Shown in pieces: positions 40,080 to 48,949 of a stretch of 64,000 nucleotides of DNA (its first letter is position 1; each line of letters begins with the position of its first letter). Source of the stretch: Halobium salinum (lineage in GTDB: Archaea; Halobacteriota; Halobacteria; Halobacteriales; Haloferacaceae); assembly GCF_026586625.1 (NCBI RefSeq), contig NZ_JAODIW010000008.1, positions 963,793-1,027,792 of the forward strand. The letters run 5' to 3'. A program made the position numbers and the translations under genes. Under the pieces are notes generated by a model. The model was not told where the DNA came from. It searched no databases and saw nothing but the letters and a program-made list of their open reading frames with translations.

Positions 40080-43004
40080 TTACTCCAGGTGGACCGCCGG
40101 GCGGAACGGAACGGCCTGCTTGGCCCGGTCGGCCGGGTCGTGGGCGTCCTCGCCCTCGACGTACACCTCGACTTCGGCGTCGAACTCGCGGCCGAGGAAC
40201 GGGGCGGCGTCCTCGTAGATGGCCGCCTCGTCGGCCTCGCGCATCGCCTCGACGGTCTCCTCGTCGAGTCCGCGCAGGTCCTCGACCAGCTCCCCGACGA
40301 GGTCGTTCACGTCGTTGCCGCGCTCGCGCAGGTCGGGGTTCTGCATGACTTCGCCCATCACCTGTCCGACGTTGGCGCCGGGGCCGGCGTCGGCCACGGT
40401 ATCGAACACCTCGCGCTTCCAGTCGGCGGCGACGTACACTCGTAGGGTCTCGGGGTCGGTGTCGGTCACGTCGACGATGTCGCGCACGTCCTCGGTGAGG
40501 CGCTCGACGCCGCGCTCCGCGACCTCGACGGCGACCGACTCGTAGGACTCGTCCGGTTCGGGCCACGGCGCATCCTCGGCGGGCGTCCCGGTCAGCGTCT
40601 CGTGGAGTTCGTTCGTCATGAACGGGACGAACGGAGCGAGCAGACGCAGGCGCGTCTCCAGGACGTACCGGAGCGTCCACTGCGCCGCCGGACGGTCGAG
40701 GTCGGCGCGCCGGCGGTACCAGCGTAGTTCCTCCTCGAAGCCGTAGAAGGCGGCTTGGCTCGCGGTGCGCGTCTCGGCGCGGTCGAGCGCGTCGGTCGCC
40801 TCGCGGACGGTCCCCTGGAGCTTCGACAGGAGCCAGCGGTCGACCTGCTGTAGCTTCTCGGGTGGGTCGCCGGCGTCGCTGTCGCCGTCGCCGTCCAGTA
40901 CCGACTCCTGCTCGTCGGCGGCGTCGACGACCTCGCTCGCCCGGTTCCAGAACCGGTCCAGCTGGTCGCGGACGCTGCCGACTTGGTCGGCGCGCCAGTC
41001 GAAGTCCTGCCACGGCTCGGCGGAGTTGAGCAGGAAGAACCGGGCGGTGTCGGCGCCGTAGCGGTCGATGGCCTCGCCCGGCAGGACGACGTGCCCCTTC
41101 GAGGAGGACATCTTCTCGCCCTCCAGCAGGCCCATCCCCATGATGACGATGCCCTGGGGCCACTGTGCCTCGTCGAACAGTTCGGCGTGGTGGAACTGAT
41201 AGAACGTCAGGTGGTTCGTGATGAGGTCGTTCGCGGAGAACCGGTAGTCCACCGGGTACCAGTGGTCCCACTCCGCGCGCAGGTCGAGCGCGCGCTCGTC
41301 GGGGTCGGAGACGGCGTCGGCGCCGTAGAACAGCGCGTCGAAGAACTCGCGGTCTAAGTCCTCGACCGGAATCTCCTGCAGGCGGTGGGCGACCGTGTAG
41401 TACGCCATGTAGATGGTCGAGTCCGACAGCGGCTCGATGACGAAGTCCCGGTCCCACGGGAGGCGCGTGCCCAGCCCGTAGTTGCGGATGCAGGGCCACT
41501 CGTTCAGCCAGTCGACGGTGTGGTGGTACTCGTCGCGCGTGCTCTCGGGGATGGCGTCCAGCCCGTCGACCAGCTCGTGGGTCGCCGCCTTCCAGTCGTC
41601 GGCCTTGTAGTCGAGGAACCAGGTGTCCTGTTCGGCGACGACCACGTCCCCGCCACAGCGGCAGACGACCTCCTCGCTGAACTCCTGCATGGCGTCGAAG
41701 GCGCCCGTGTCCATATTGGCCGCCTTGAACTCGTCGCGAGCGTCCTTCACCAGTTCGCCCGCGAACTCGCCGTACACGTCGGCGAGATGGCCGGCGTGGA
41801 ACTCCTTGTTGTACAGGTCCTTCGTGGCCTCCGCGAGCGCCGGGTCCGAGGAGGACTCGATGCCGCGGGACTCGACGGCGTGTCGGGCCGGAACCTCCCC
41901 CCAGTTCTCGTCGTCGTCCTCGATGGAGAGGATGGGGATGGGTTCGATTTCGGCGACTTCGGCCGGGTCGATTCCGTACTCTTCCAGCCGCTCGGTGTCC
42001 GCCTTCGCCTCCCGCAGTGCGACGTAGTCGTCGGGCGAGTGCGCCGGGACGGACATCACGACCCCCGTCGCGTTGTCGGCGTCGACGAAGCCGGCCGGCA
42101 GGACGAGCACGTCGTCGCCCGTGACGGGGTTCTCGACGCGCTGGCCGACCAGGTCGGTGCCCTCGTGCTCGGAGAGGACCTCCACGTCGTGGGCCTGCAG
42201 ACGCAGCTTCTCGGCGGCCTGCGCGGAAACGAACCACCGCTCTCCGTCGACGTCGGCGACGACGTAGTCGGCTTCGGGGTCGATGTACGCGTTCGTCACG
42301 CCGTAGACGGTCTCGGGGCGCAGGGTCGCCATCGGGACGGTGACGGCTTCACCCTCCGACTCCCACCCGAATCGCACGAGCGTGTACTCTTGGAACTCCG
42401 CATCCTCACCCTCCAGCAGGTCGTGCGTGGTTACGGGTTGTTCCTCGTCGGTGCAGTACTTCACTGGGTGGAGGCCCTTCTCCAGGCGGCCTCGCTCCTT
42501 GAGCGTCTCGTACTGCCACGTGATGAACTTCGAGTAGCGCTCGTCGTTCGTGGTGAACTCGCGGCGCCAGTCGACGGAGAGGCCCAGCGAGTTCATCCCG
42601 CGCTTGTAGTGTTCCTCGATGAAGTAGCGGGCGAACCCCATCGGCGTCTCCAGGTCGGCGAGGGTGTCCTCGGGGACGTTGTAGGTGTCTTTCAGCACCG
42701 ACAGCTGCTTCTCTTCGCCCTTCTTGAGGCGCTCGACGGCGCCGATGATGGGCGTGCCGGTGACGTGCCAGCCGATGGGAAAGAGGACGTTGTCGCCCTG
42801 TTGGCGGCGGTAGCGAGCGTACACGTCCGGTACGGTGTAGGTGCGGGCGTGGCCGATGTGCATCCCACCGCTCGGGTACGGGTACGGGACGGTGACGAAG
42901 GTGGCGTCCTCGTCGGCGTCACCCGGGTCGGCCTCGTACCGGCCCGACTCGGCCCAGCGCTCCCGCCAGCGCTCTTCTAGCTCCTGCGGGTCGTAGTCGT
43001 CCAT
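40080..43004 (-). CDS. leuS: Leucyl-tRNA synthetase
   Basis: Class I aminoacyl-tRNA synthetase of 974 residues, the archaeal/eukaryal size. The ATP-binding HIGH motif is at 49-52 (PSGGMHIGHARTY). The second signature appears as EGEKMSSSKGH near residue 635. The CP1 editing domain (about 175-420) includes TLRPETVYGVTNAYI and SVPAHSPDDY. The zinc-ribbon-like VCRCGGDVVVAEQDTWFLDYKADDWK and the C-terminal anticodon-binding region are present. The gene is isolated, with an unusual stem-loop region upstream. Confidence 0.97.
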   Translation of the reverse strand: MDDYDPQELEERWRERWAESGRYEADPGDADEDATFVTVPYPYPSGGMHIGHARTYTVPDVYARYRRQQGDNVLFPIGWHVTGTPIIGAVERLKKGEEKQLSVLKDTYNVPEDTLADLETPMGFARYFIEEHYKRGMNSLGLSVDWRREFTTNDERYSKFITWQYETLKERGRLEKGLHPVKYCTDEEQPVTTHDLLEGEDAEFQEYTLVRFGWESEGEAVTVPMATLRPETVYGVTNAYIDPEADYVVADVDGERWFVSAQAAEKLRLQAHDVEVLSEHEGTDLVGQRVENPVTGDDVLVLPAGFVDADNATGVVMSVPAHSPDDYVALREAKADTERLEEYGIDPAEVAEIEPIPILSIEDDDENWGEVPARHAVESRGIESSSDPALAEATKDLYNKEFHAGHLADVYGEFAGELVKDARDEFKAANMDTGAFDAMQEFSEEVVCRCGGDVVVAEQDTWFLDYKADDWKAATHELVDGLDAIPESTRDEYHHTVDWLNEWPCIRNYGLGTRLPWDRDFVIEPLSDSTIYMAYYTVAHRLQEIPVEDLDREFFDALFYGADAVSDPDERALDLRAEWDHWYPVDYRFSANDLITNHLTFYQFHHAELFDEAQWPQGIVIMGMGLLEGEKMSSSKGHVVLPGEAIDRYGADTARFFLLNSAEPWQDFDWRADQVGSVRDQLDRFWNRASEVVDAADEQESVLDGDGDSDAGDPPEKLQQVDRWLLSKLQGTVREATDALDRAETRTASQAAFYGFEEELRWYRRRADLDRPAAQWTLRYVLETRLRLLAPFVPFMTNELHETLTGTPAEDAPWPEPDESYESVAVEVAERGVERLTEDVRDIVDVTDTDPETLRVYVAADWKREVFDTVADAGPGANVGQVMGEVMQNPDLRERGNDVNDLVGELVEDLRGLDEETVEAMREADEAAIYEDAAPFLGREFDAEVEVYVEGEDAHDPADRAKQAVPFRPAVHLE

Positions 43005-43692
43005 GTCACCTGCGAGACGGGCCTGGGTAAAGAACCGTGTGCTTACGCCTCGGCGGCTGTCCGATGGCGTGGGTTTAGATGGGAGAACGGTCGTTTGTGA
43101 GTGTGTGTTACGGCATTGAATCGACCGGGGACTGTCGGTACATTACGAACCGAGAGTAGCCCAGCAAAGCCCTCGCGCCCTCGACTCGTCTCACTCGCTG
43201 TCGTTCGAAAGGCCGGCCCTGCCGGCCTTTCGTGATGACGAGAGACGCGCAGCGTCTCTCGAACCACGCGCCTCACCCTCGCTCCACTCGGGTTGCGGTG
43301 CTTGCGTCGTGAGACTCCCCGACGGCGCTCGCCCTTTGCAAGTCCGCCAGGGCCGCAACAGCACAGCACCTCACACCTCCCCAGCCTCCGAACGGCCGAC
43401 ACGGAGGTCGGCCGCGGTCCCTCGCACGGGTGCGACGGCCGACGGAGCGGCCGTCGGCGCGCGCCGGCCGCCATTCTATGGGCGGCCGAGACGTGCGAGG
43501 GATGAGCGACCGGAGGGAGCGAATCGGCCGGGGAGGGTGTGGTGCGGGGTGGTGGGTGGGGCCCCTTTCGAAACTCATCACTGCACCTACTGTCGAAACC
43601 GAAACTCCTCAATCGAGATTCACCACGACACCAACTCCCAATGCCGAAACACCCCAAAGACACCCGAAAGCGAAAACAGCGACATCAAACCC
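43005..43692. other. 688-base intergenic region with stem-loops and a T-rich terminator zone
   Basis: No gene is supported. Bases about 43090-43180 carry degenerate CTCGCGCCCTCGACTCG-like sequence. Bases 43206-43487 hold the hairpin cluster. Bases about 43580-43690, read on the minus strand, are G/T-rich with T runs (TTTTCGCTTTCG), a likely terminator for the alanine-dehydrogenase-like gene. Confidence 0.55.
43206..43487. repeat. Cluster of six perfect GC-rich stem-loops
   Basis: 43206-43232: CGAAAGGCCGG/CCGGCCTTTCG, 11-bp stem. 43240-43260: GAGAGACGC/GCGTCTCTC, 9-bp stem, 3-base loop. 43393-43414: CGGCCGAC/GTCGGCCG. 43422-43435: TCGCAC/GTGCGA. 43438-43458: GCCGACGG/CCGTCGGC. 43466-43487: GGCCGCC/GGCGGCC with an AT-rich loop. 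Such density is beyond what GC content alone would give. It could be a structured RNA, a REP/BIME-like repeat or multiple terminators. Confidence 0.6.
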
Positions 43693-44685
43693 TTACTCAG
43701 CCAATCCGAGCAGGTCGAACGGGTAGCCGTTGTCGTTCTCGTCCGCGTGCTCGTAGACGACGTGCGCGGCCGCCACGTCCTGAATCGCCAGGCCGGTCGA
43801 GTCGAACACCGAGATGCCGTCCTCCGAAGTGCGCCCCGCCTTCTCGCCGACGACGATCTCGCCGATCTGCCCGTAGATGTCGTCGTCGTCGAGGACGCCC
43901 TCGTGCCACGGGACGTTGATTTCGCCCGAGTGAGTCGTCTGGTCGTAGTCGTCGATGACGAGCTTCGCATCCAAGAGCACCTCGTCGGCGAGTTCGTGCT
44001 TCCCCTCGGCGTCGGCGCCCATGGCGTTGACGTGGGTGTGCTCGCCGAGGTCCTCGCGGGAGACGATGGGGTCTTCGACGGGCGTCACCGTCGAGAGCAC
44101 GTCACACGAGGCGGCCTCCGCGATGGAGCCGGCGCGCACGTCGAACTGGTCGCCGAAGCGGTCGACGAACGCGGCGACGCGCTCCTCGTCGAGGTCCGAC
44201 ACCACGACCGTCTCGATGGGCCGGACCTCCGAGATGGCCTCCAACTGGGTGTAGGACTGAACGCCGGCGCCGACGATGCCGAGCGAGGTGGCGTTCTCGA
44301 CCGCGAGGTGGTCGGTGGCGACCGCCGCGGCGGCACCGGTGCGCTTCATCGTGAGTTCGGTGCCGTCGAGGACGGCGAGCGGGTAGGCCGTCTCGGGGTC
44401 GGAGTATATCATCGTCCCCATCACCGTGGGGAGGTCGAACTTGTCGTTGTTGTCGGGGTGGACGTTCACCCACTTGATGCCGGCGGCGTCCCAGTCCTCC
44501 GCTTCGAGATAGGCCGGCATCGACCGGAAGTCCCCGTTGTACTGGGGCAGGTCGATGTAGGACTTCGGCGGCATCTGGGCGTCCCCGCGCTGGTAGGCGG
44601 CGAAGGCGTCCTCGATGGCTCCCACCAGTTCGCCCATTGGGGCGTTCTCGTGGACGTCGTCGCCGTTGAGCAGCAGCGTCTGCAT
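43693..44685 (-). CDS. ala: Ornithine cyclodeaminase/alanine dehydrogenase family enzyme
   Basis: NAD(P)-dependent enzyme of 330 residues of the OCD/mu-crystallin family. Substrate-side residues lie in QMPPKSYIDLPQYNGDFRSMPAYLEAEDWDAAGIKWVNVHPDN, with the conserved Lys in GIKWVN. The Rossmann motif is LGIVGAGVQSYTQLEAI. VNAMGADAEGKHELADEVL is the family's conserved C-terminal block. It may be an Archaeoglobus-type alanine dehydrogenase rather than an ornithine cyclodeaminase; sequence alone does not decide. A TATA-like CTAAATA on the minus strand (about 44708-44714) is 26 bases upstream. Confidence 0.88.
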   Translation of the reverse strand: MQTLLLNGDDVHENAPMGELVGAIEDAFAAYQRGDAQMPPKSYIDLPQYNGDFRSMPAYLEAEDWDAAGIKWVNVHPDNNDKFDLPTVMGTMIYSDPETAYPLAVLDGTELTMKRTGAAAAVATDHLAVENATSLGIVGAGVQSYTQLEAISEVRPIETVVVSDLDEERVAAFVDRFGDQFDVRAGSIAEAASCDVLSTVTPVEDPIVSREDLGEHTHVNAMGADAEGKHELADEVLLDAKLVIDDYDQTTHSGEINVPWHEGVLDDDDIYGQIGEIVVGEKAGRTSEDGISVFDSTGLAIQDVAAAHVVYEHADENDNGYPFDLLGLAE

Positions 44686-44767
44686 GCTCGCGAATATTGC
44701 CGGCCGGTATTTAGTTCATGCCGAAGCGTCCCCGACGCGCTTGGCGTCGGGGCCGGGCCCCGGTGGG

Positions 44768-44932
44768 CTACCCGCCGGCCGCCGAGCAGTCCGGACAGAC
44801 CCCCGTCGCCTCGGTCCCCCACGGACCGGAGACTCCCATCTCGTCCACCTCGGTCCACCCCGCCGACGAGGCCGCCGCCTTCGTCTCCGTCCGAGCGGCG
44901 TCCCCGCAGTCGTCGCAGTAGAGGTCTATCAC
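44768..44932 (-). CDS. Small CxxC zinc-ribbon-like protein, 54 aa
   Basis: Contains YCDDCG near the start and CPDCSA at the end, two CxxC knuckles 40 residues apart, so a single zinc site is likely. The GTG at 44932 is favoured because a TATA-like CTTTTGG (minus strand, about 44956-44963) lies 28 bases before it; the longer frame would need a TTG. Function unknown. Confidence 0.6.
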   Translation of the reverse strand: MIDLYCDDCGDAARTETKAAASSAGWTEVDEMGVSGPWGTEATGVCPDCSAAGG

Positions 44933-45138
44933 GCCGAGCGAGACGGGCGGACCGCCCAAAAGTGTGTCTATTGGTGACAGTCAGCAGTATCGGTGTCGGG
45001 CGGGCCCGTGGAGGTCAGCCGAGGAGGACAATGGAACCCCCCTGTCCCGAAATCCTCCGTTGGGGCAGACGTGTCAACAGTTATCGTGCCAGTAAGTATG
45101 GTCCTCCCAGCGGACCCGACGGTCGGTGACCCCACCGC

Positions 45139-46008
45139 ATGCGTGACACCCCAGCAACCGAAACCGACGACGACGACACCGACCGCTCCCGAATCGACAG
45201 CGCCCGACGGAACGTCCTCCGAGCCCTCGGTGCCGGCACGGCCGTCGCCGCCACCAGCGGCGTCGCGAGCGCGGGCGTCGGGGGCGGCGGCCGACTGTTC
45301 TCCGCGGACGACGACACCGCCGACGCCGAAATCGACCCGCAGTTCGGCTTCGCGGCCGCCTCGGGCGACGTCGAACCGCCCGTCGAGCCCGACCACGAGA
45401 TTCGGGTGCTCATCCAGCCGCGCGAAGGCGCCCCGATTCCCGAGTTCTTCTTCGACCCGGTCGGCCTGTTCGTCGAACCCGGCGACACGGTGAAGTGGAA
45501 CTTCGTCACCGGCCACCACTCCGTCACAGCGTACCACCCCGGGTTCGGCTACCAGCAGCGCGTCCCGGACGGCGTCCCGCCGTACTCCTCACCCCTGATG
45601 CCACAGGGCGGCTACTGGCTCTACACCTTCCAGCAGGAGGGCGTGTACGACTACCACTGTGCGCCCCACGAGATATTCGGCCACGTCGGCCGCATCGTCT
45701 GCGGGTCGGCGAAGGGGTTCCAGCCGATTCCGGACCTGTGTGCGGCCCCGCCGAGCGAGGGCGGCGAGGGCGAAGGTGGAGCGGACGGCGAGGGTGGCGA
45801 CGGTGAGAACGGCGAGAACGGCGAGGGCGGTGGCGGCGAACCCGAACTCCGCCTCCCCGCGTTCACCGGCTACACCGTCCTCCGCGACGACTCGCTGACA
45901 CCGGAGTGTATCGTCGAGAAGGGCGCCCAGCCGTGGACGAAAATCGACCCCGAGAACAAGCGGCTGTTCCTCCGCGTCGAGGGGTTCCCGCCCTGCGGCG
46001 AGGAGTAG
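45139..46008 (+). CDS. Plastocyanin/halocyanin-like cupredoxin, Tat-exported
   Basis: 289 residues. The N-terminus carries SARRNVLRALGAG, a twin-arginine signal. The cupredoxin domain spans about 85-190: TGHHSVTAYH provides the first copper His (126 or 127) and YDYHCAPHEIFGH provides C174 and H177. The usual axial Met is replaced by His182. Then comes a Gly/Glu/Asn-rich stretch (about 205-235) and a C-terminal part, LPAFTGYTVLRDDSLTPECIVEKGAQPWTKIDP, with two Cys. It is probably an external electron carrier; the partner is unknown. Confidence 0.82.
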   Translation: MRDTPATETDDDDTDRSRIDSARRNVLRALGAGTAVAATSGVASAGVGGGGRLFSADDDTADAEIDPQFGFAAASGDVEPPVEPDHEIRVLIQPREGAPIPEFFFDPVGLFVEPGDTVKWNFVTGHHSVTAYHPGFGYQQRVPDGVPPYSSPLMPQGGYWLYTFQQEGVYDYHCAPHEIFGHVGRIVCGSAKGFQPIPDLCAAPPSEGGEGEGGADGEGGDGENGENGEGGGGEPELRLPAFTGYTVLRDDSLTPECIVEKGAQPWTKIDPENKRLFLRVEGFPPCGEE

Positions 46009-46186
46009 GCCGGCCGCGACCCGGACGCAGTTTTTTGGCCCGCTCGACGGCGACGGGGCGTTCGTCCGTTCCTCGTGCCGAATGCCGCGGCTACGCGGTC
46101 GAAAAAGTGACAGAGTTCGGTCGAAGAGCGGTGCGGCGGTCGGTCGAAACGGGATGTGAGTGTGTCCTATTCGGACTTCACGTCTC

Positions 46187-46230
46187 GCGGGCTTCGCCCG
46201 CTCGACATTCGAGGTTCGTTCCGAACCTCG
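46187..46230 (-). terminator. Tandem hairpins directly after the thermosome gene
   Basis: CGAGGTTCG-TTC-CGAACCTCG (46210-46230) is a perfect 9-bp stem one base past the thermosome stop codon. GCGGGC-TTC-GCCCGC (46187-46201) is a second 6-bp stem. No long T run follows, so they may stabilise the 3' end as much as terminate. Confidence 0.5.
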
Positions 46231-46231
46231 C

Positions 46232-47899
46232 TTACATCGCGCCGCCCATACCGCCCATGCCGCCCATGCCACCCATGCCGCCGCCGGGGGCGCCGCCCTC
46301 GTCGTCGTCGCCGGCGGTGCTCAGGTCGCCCGCGGCGATGATGTCGTCGATTTTGAGGACGAGGTTCGCGGCCTCGGTGGCGCTGGAGAGCGCCTGCTCC
46401 TTCGAGTGGGCCGGCTCGACGACGCCCGCGTCGAACGTGTCGACGACGTCGCCGCTGAAGACGTTCAGACCGGCACGGGAGTCGCCGTCCTCGTGGGCCG
46501 CACGGAGGTCGACGAGCGTGTCGATGGAGTCGAGCCCGGCGTTCTCGGCGAGGACGCGCGGGACGAGTTCGAGCGCGTCGGCGAACGCCTCGACCGCGAG
46601 CTGCTCGCGACCGGAGACGGAGTCGGCGTAGTCCCGGAGTCGGGAGGCGAGTTCGACCTCGATGGCACCGCCGCCGGCGACGACGCGACCGTCGGAGACG
46701 GTGGTCGCGACGACGTCCAGGGCGTCCTGGACACCGCGCTCGAGCTCGTCGACGACGTGGTCGGTCGAACCACGGAGGAGCATCGTGACGCCGTGGGCGT
46801 CCTCACCCTCGACGTAGAACAGCTCGTCCTCGTCGTCGCGGCTCACGGAGCCGAAGCCGAGGTCCGAGTCCGTGACGCTGTCGAGGTCCGTGACGATGGA
46901 GCCGCCGACGACGTTCTTGAGGAACTTCATGTCGGACTTCTTCACGCGGCGCACCGCGAGGATGCCCTTCTTCGCGAGGTAGTGCTGGGCCATGTCGTCG
47001 ATGCCCTTCTGACAGAAGACGACGTCGGCACCCGACTCCTCGATCTGCTCGACCTTCTTCTTCAGCTGGGCCTCCTCCTGGTCGAGGAACTGCTGGAGCT
47101 GGTCCGGGCTGTCGATGCTAACCTGCGTGTCGACGCTGGACTCCTCGATTTCGACGGCCTCGTTCAGCAGGAGAACCTTCCCGTCCTCGACGCTCGAGGG
47201 CATGTCGTCGTGGACCGGGTCCTTGTCGACGACGGCGCCGGTGAGCAGTTCGGACTCGCCGGCGGAGCGGCCGGTCTGGGTCTCGATTTTGACGTTCTCG
47301 AGGTCGACGACGTGGGAGCCGTCCTCGGCCTCGACGGTGACCTGCTGGACCGCGCGGACGATGAGGTCGGCGAGAACCTCCTTGTTGAGGTCCGCGCTCT
47401 TGCCCGTCATGGAGGTCTCGGCGACCTTTCTGATGAGCTCCTCGTCGTCGGGGTCGACGCGCTCCGCGATGTTGTCGACCTCCTCGCGAGCCTTCTCGCT
47501 GGCGAGGTTGTACCCCTTGATGACCGCCGTCGGGTGGATGTCCTGCTCGAGCAGGTCCTCGGCGTTCTTCAAGAGCTCGCCGGCGATGGCGACGGCCGTC
47601 GTGGTGCCGTCACCGGCCTCGTCCTCCTGGGTCTCGGCGACCTCGATGATCATCTCGGCCGTCGGGTTGTCGATGTCCATCTCTTTCAGGATGGTGACCC
47701 CGTCGTTGGTGATGGTCACGTCACCCATCGAGTCGACAAGCATCTTGTCCATCCCCTTCGGGCCGAGTGTCGAGCGTACCGCCTCGGCGACCGCACGGGC
47801 GGCGCGAATGTTGTACTCCTGCGCGTCACGGTCCTTGACGCGCTGGGAATCGTCTCCGAGAATGATCATCGGCTGACCCTGCTGCATTCGCTGGCTCAT
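46232..47899 (-). CDS. ths: Thermosome subunit (group II chaperonin)
   Basis: ATP-driven cytosolic protein-folding chaperonin of 555 residues. Group II motifs seen: [54 protein letters not shown] at 96-101 for ATP hydrolysis, and [20 protein letters not shown] in the second equatorial segment. The C-terminus is a GGM-repeat tail. The ATG at 47899 follows TATA box TTTATAG (minus strand, 47925-47931) by about 27 bases, so it is leaderless. Haloarchaea usually have several subunits; which paralogue this is cannot be told. Confidence 0.96.
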   Translation of the reverse strand: MSQRMQQGQPMIILGDDSQRVKDRDAQEYNIRAARAVAEAVRSTLGPKGMDKMLVDSMGDVTITNDGVTILKEMDIDNPTAEMIIEVAETQEDEAGDGTTTAVAIAGELLKNAEDLLEQDIHPTAVIKGYNLASEKAREEVDNIAERVDPDDEELIRKVAETSMTGKSADLNKEVLADLIVRAVQQVTVEAEDGSHVVDLENVKIETQTGRSAGESELLTGAVVDKDPVHDDMPSSVEDGKVLLLNEAVEIEESSVDTQVSIDSPDQLQQFLDQEEAQLKKKVEQIEESGADVVFCQKGIDDMAQHYLAKKGILAVRRVKKSDMKFLKNVVGGSIVTDLDSVTDSDLGFGSVSRDDEDELFYVEGEDAHGVTMLLRGSTDHVVDELERGVQDALDVVATTVSDGRVVAGGGAIEVELASRLRDYADSVSGREQLAVEAFADALELVPRVLAENAGLDSIDTLVDLRAAHEDGDSRAGLNVFSGDVVDTFDAGVVEPAHSKEQALSSATEAANLVLKIDDIIAAGDLSTAGDDDEGGAPGGGMGGMGGMGGMGGAM

Positions 47900-47924
47900 A
47901 GACACCTCGGGATTGATTGTGATT

Positions 47925-47931
47925 CTATAAA
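47925..47931 (-). promoter_or_regulatory. TATA box of the thermosome gene
   Basis: TTTATAG on the minus strand within GCTTTTATAGAATC, centred 29 bases before the ATG. It sets a transcription start almost at the start codon and supports the chosen start. Confidence 0.7.
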
Positions 47932-48096
47932 AGCCATTCGCTTCCGTACTCGGCGTGCGAACTGATGTCATTCACCTCGTCCGGGGAAAACCACCCGACT
48001 GCGAGCGCTTTCTCGGACGCGAGTTCGGAAGGTCCGTCCGAGACCGTCGACCCCGAACCGGCCCTCAGAGGAACTCTTTATACGTGTCGCGTCGGT

Positions 48097-48486
48097 TCAC
48101 TCGACCGACTCTTTCCACTGGAGCGTGAGCGTCCCGACCGCGAAGGCATCGTCGGAGTCGGTGTCGCGGGCGATTTTGACGGTGTTCGTCCCTTCTCGAA
48201 GGGACGCCCCGGTGACGGTGTCGACCCAGTACTGCCAGCCCTCGTTCGGCGGCACGTCGAACCCGGAGAGCGACTCGCCGTTGACGAGAATCTCGTGGCC
48301 GTACTCGCCGACGTCGAACGCTTGGATGCCGACGAGCGGCTCCTGCGGGTCGGCGACGGGCACCTCGAACTCGAAGGCGTCGGTCTCGTCGCCGGCGTCG
48401 GTCGCCCAGTCGAGGTCGAGTTGGCCGTCGGCCGGCGCGAGCTGGGCTCCGACGTACACCGTCACGTAGTTCGCACGGGAGTGCAC
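48097..48486 (-). CDS. Conserved haloarchaeal protein, 129 aa (DUF7383-like)
   Basis: GTG start at 48486, supported by a TATA-like GTTTTTC on the minus strand (about 48511-48518), 28 bases upstream. The product is beta-rich: RANYVTVYVGAQLAPADGQLDLDW, FEFEVPVADPQEPLVGIQAFDVGEYGHEILVNGE, DVPPNEGWQYWVDTVTGASLREGTNTVKI, resembling a carbohydrate-binding-like jelly roll. It looks like a family recalled as DUF7383; function unknown. No export signal. Confidence 0.7.
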   Translation of the reverse strand: MHSRANYVTVYVGAQLAPADGQLDLDWATDAGDETDAFEFEVPVADPQEPLVGIQAFDVGEYGHEILVNGESLSGFDVPPNEGWQYWVDTVTGASLREGTNTVKIARDTDSDDAFAVGTLTLQWKESVE

Positions 48487-48598
48487 GCTCCGTGGTACTC
48501 GGTTGGGATTGAAAAACACGGCGACACCGGCGGAGACGGTCGGAACGACCGTCCGCCCCGGTCGTCGGTTCGTCGTTCGGTCGTCCGTCAGTCGGTTC

Positions 48599-48772
48599 TC
48601 AGTCGTCGCCCTCGACCGGCTCCACGAGGAGCTCACCCTCCACGTCCTCGTAGAGGTCGGGTTCGTCGTCTTCGGCACCCATCGTGTCGACCTCCCGTTC
48701 GGCCAGGTGGTGCTCGAGCTGCGCTTCCTTGTTGAGCCCCTTCCGTTCGCGGCCGTTTTTCGTGTCAGGCAT
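48599..48772 (-). CDS. Small acidic conserved protein, 57 aa
   Basis: Starts MPDTKNGRERKGLNKEAQLEHHLAEREVD and ends in an acidic stretch (EDDEPDLYEDVEGELLVEPVEGDD). The charge pattern and length match a widespread small haloarchaeal protein of unknown function. The ATG at 48772 is chosen over a longer frame. Confidence 0.65.
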   Translation of the reverse strand: MPDTKNGRERKGLNKEAQLEHHLAEREVDTMGAEDDEPDLYEDVEGELLVEPVEGDD

Positions 48773-48949
48773 TACCAGTCGTGGTAACGGTGGCCACACT
48801 TATGAACGTTTGGCAGCGTCGCTGACAGTGCGCGCGCTCGTCGGCACTTCGCGGCCCAATGTGTGGTGTGTGAGCACACACCGTATACGTTCTGCCGACC
48901 AACGTACGGACGGGGACGTCCACGACGGGCGTCGTCAGGGAGGACCGAG

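Noticed and set aside
39784-42237. An 817-codon open frame on the minus strand overlapping leuS
   Set aside because: It is an Arg/Gly/Pro-rich out-of-phase reading of the leuS coding sequence. Leucyl-tRNA synthetase motifs are unambiguous in the other frame.
43273-43581. A 102-codon minus-strand frame (and others) in the hairpin-rich gap
   Set aside because: It reads through several perfect inverted repeats and is Arg/Pro/Ser-rich with no domain; the structure explains the open frame better than coding.
46160-47965. A 601-codon plus-strand frame opposite the thermosome
   Set aside because: It mirrors the thermosome coding sequence; Val/Asp/Leu repeats are the usual antisense pattern in high-GC genes.
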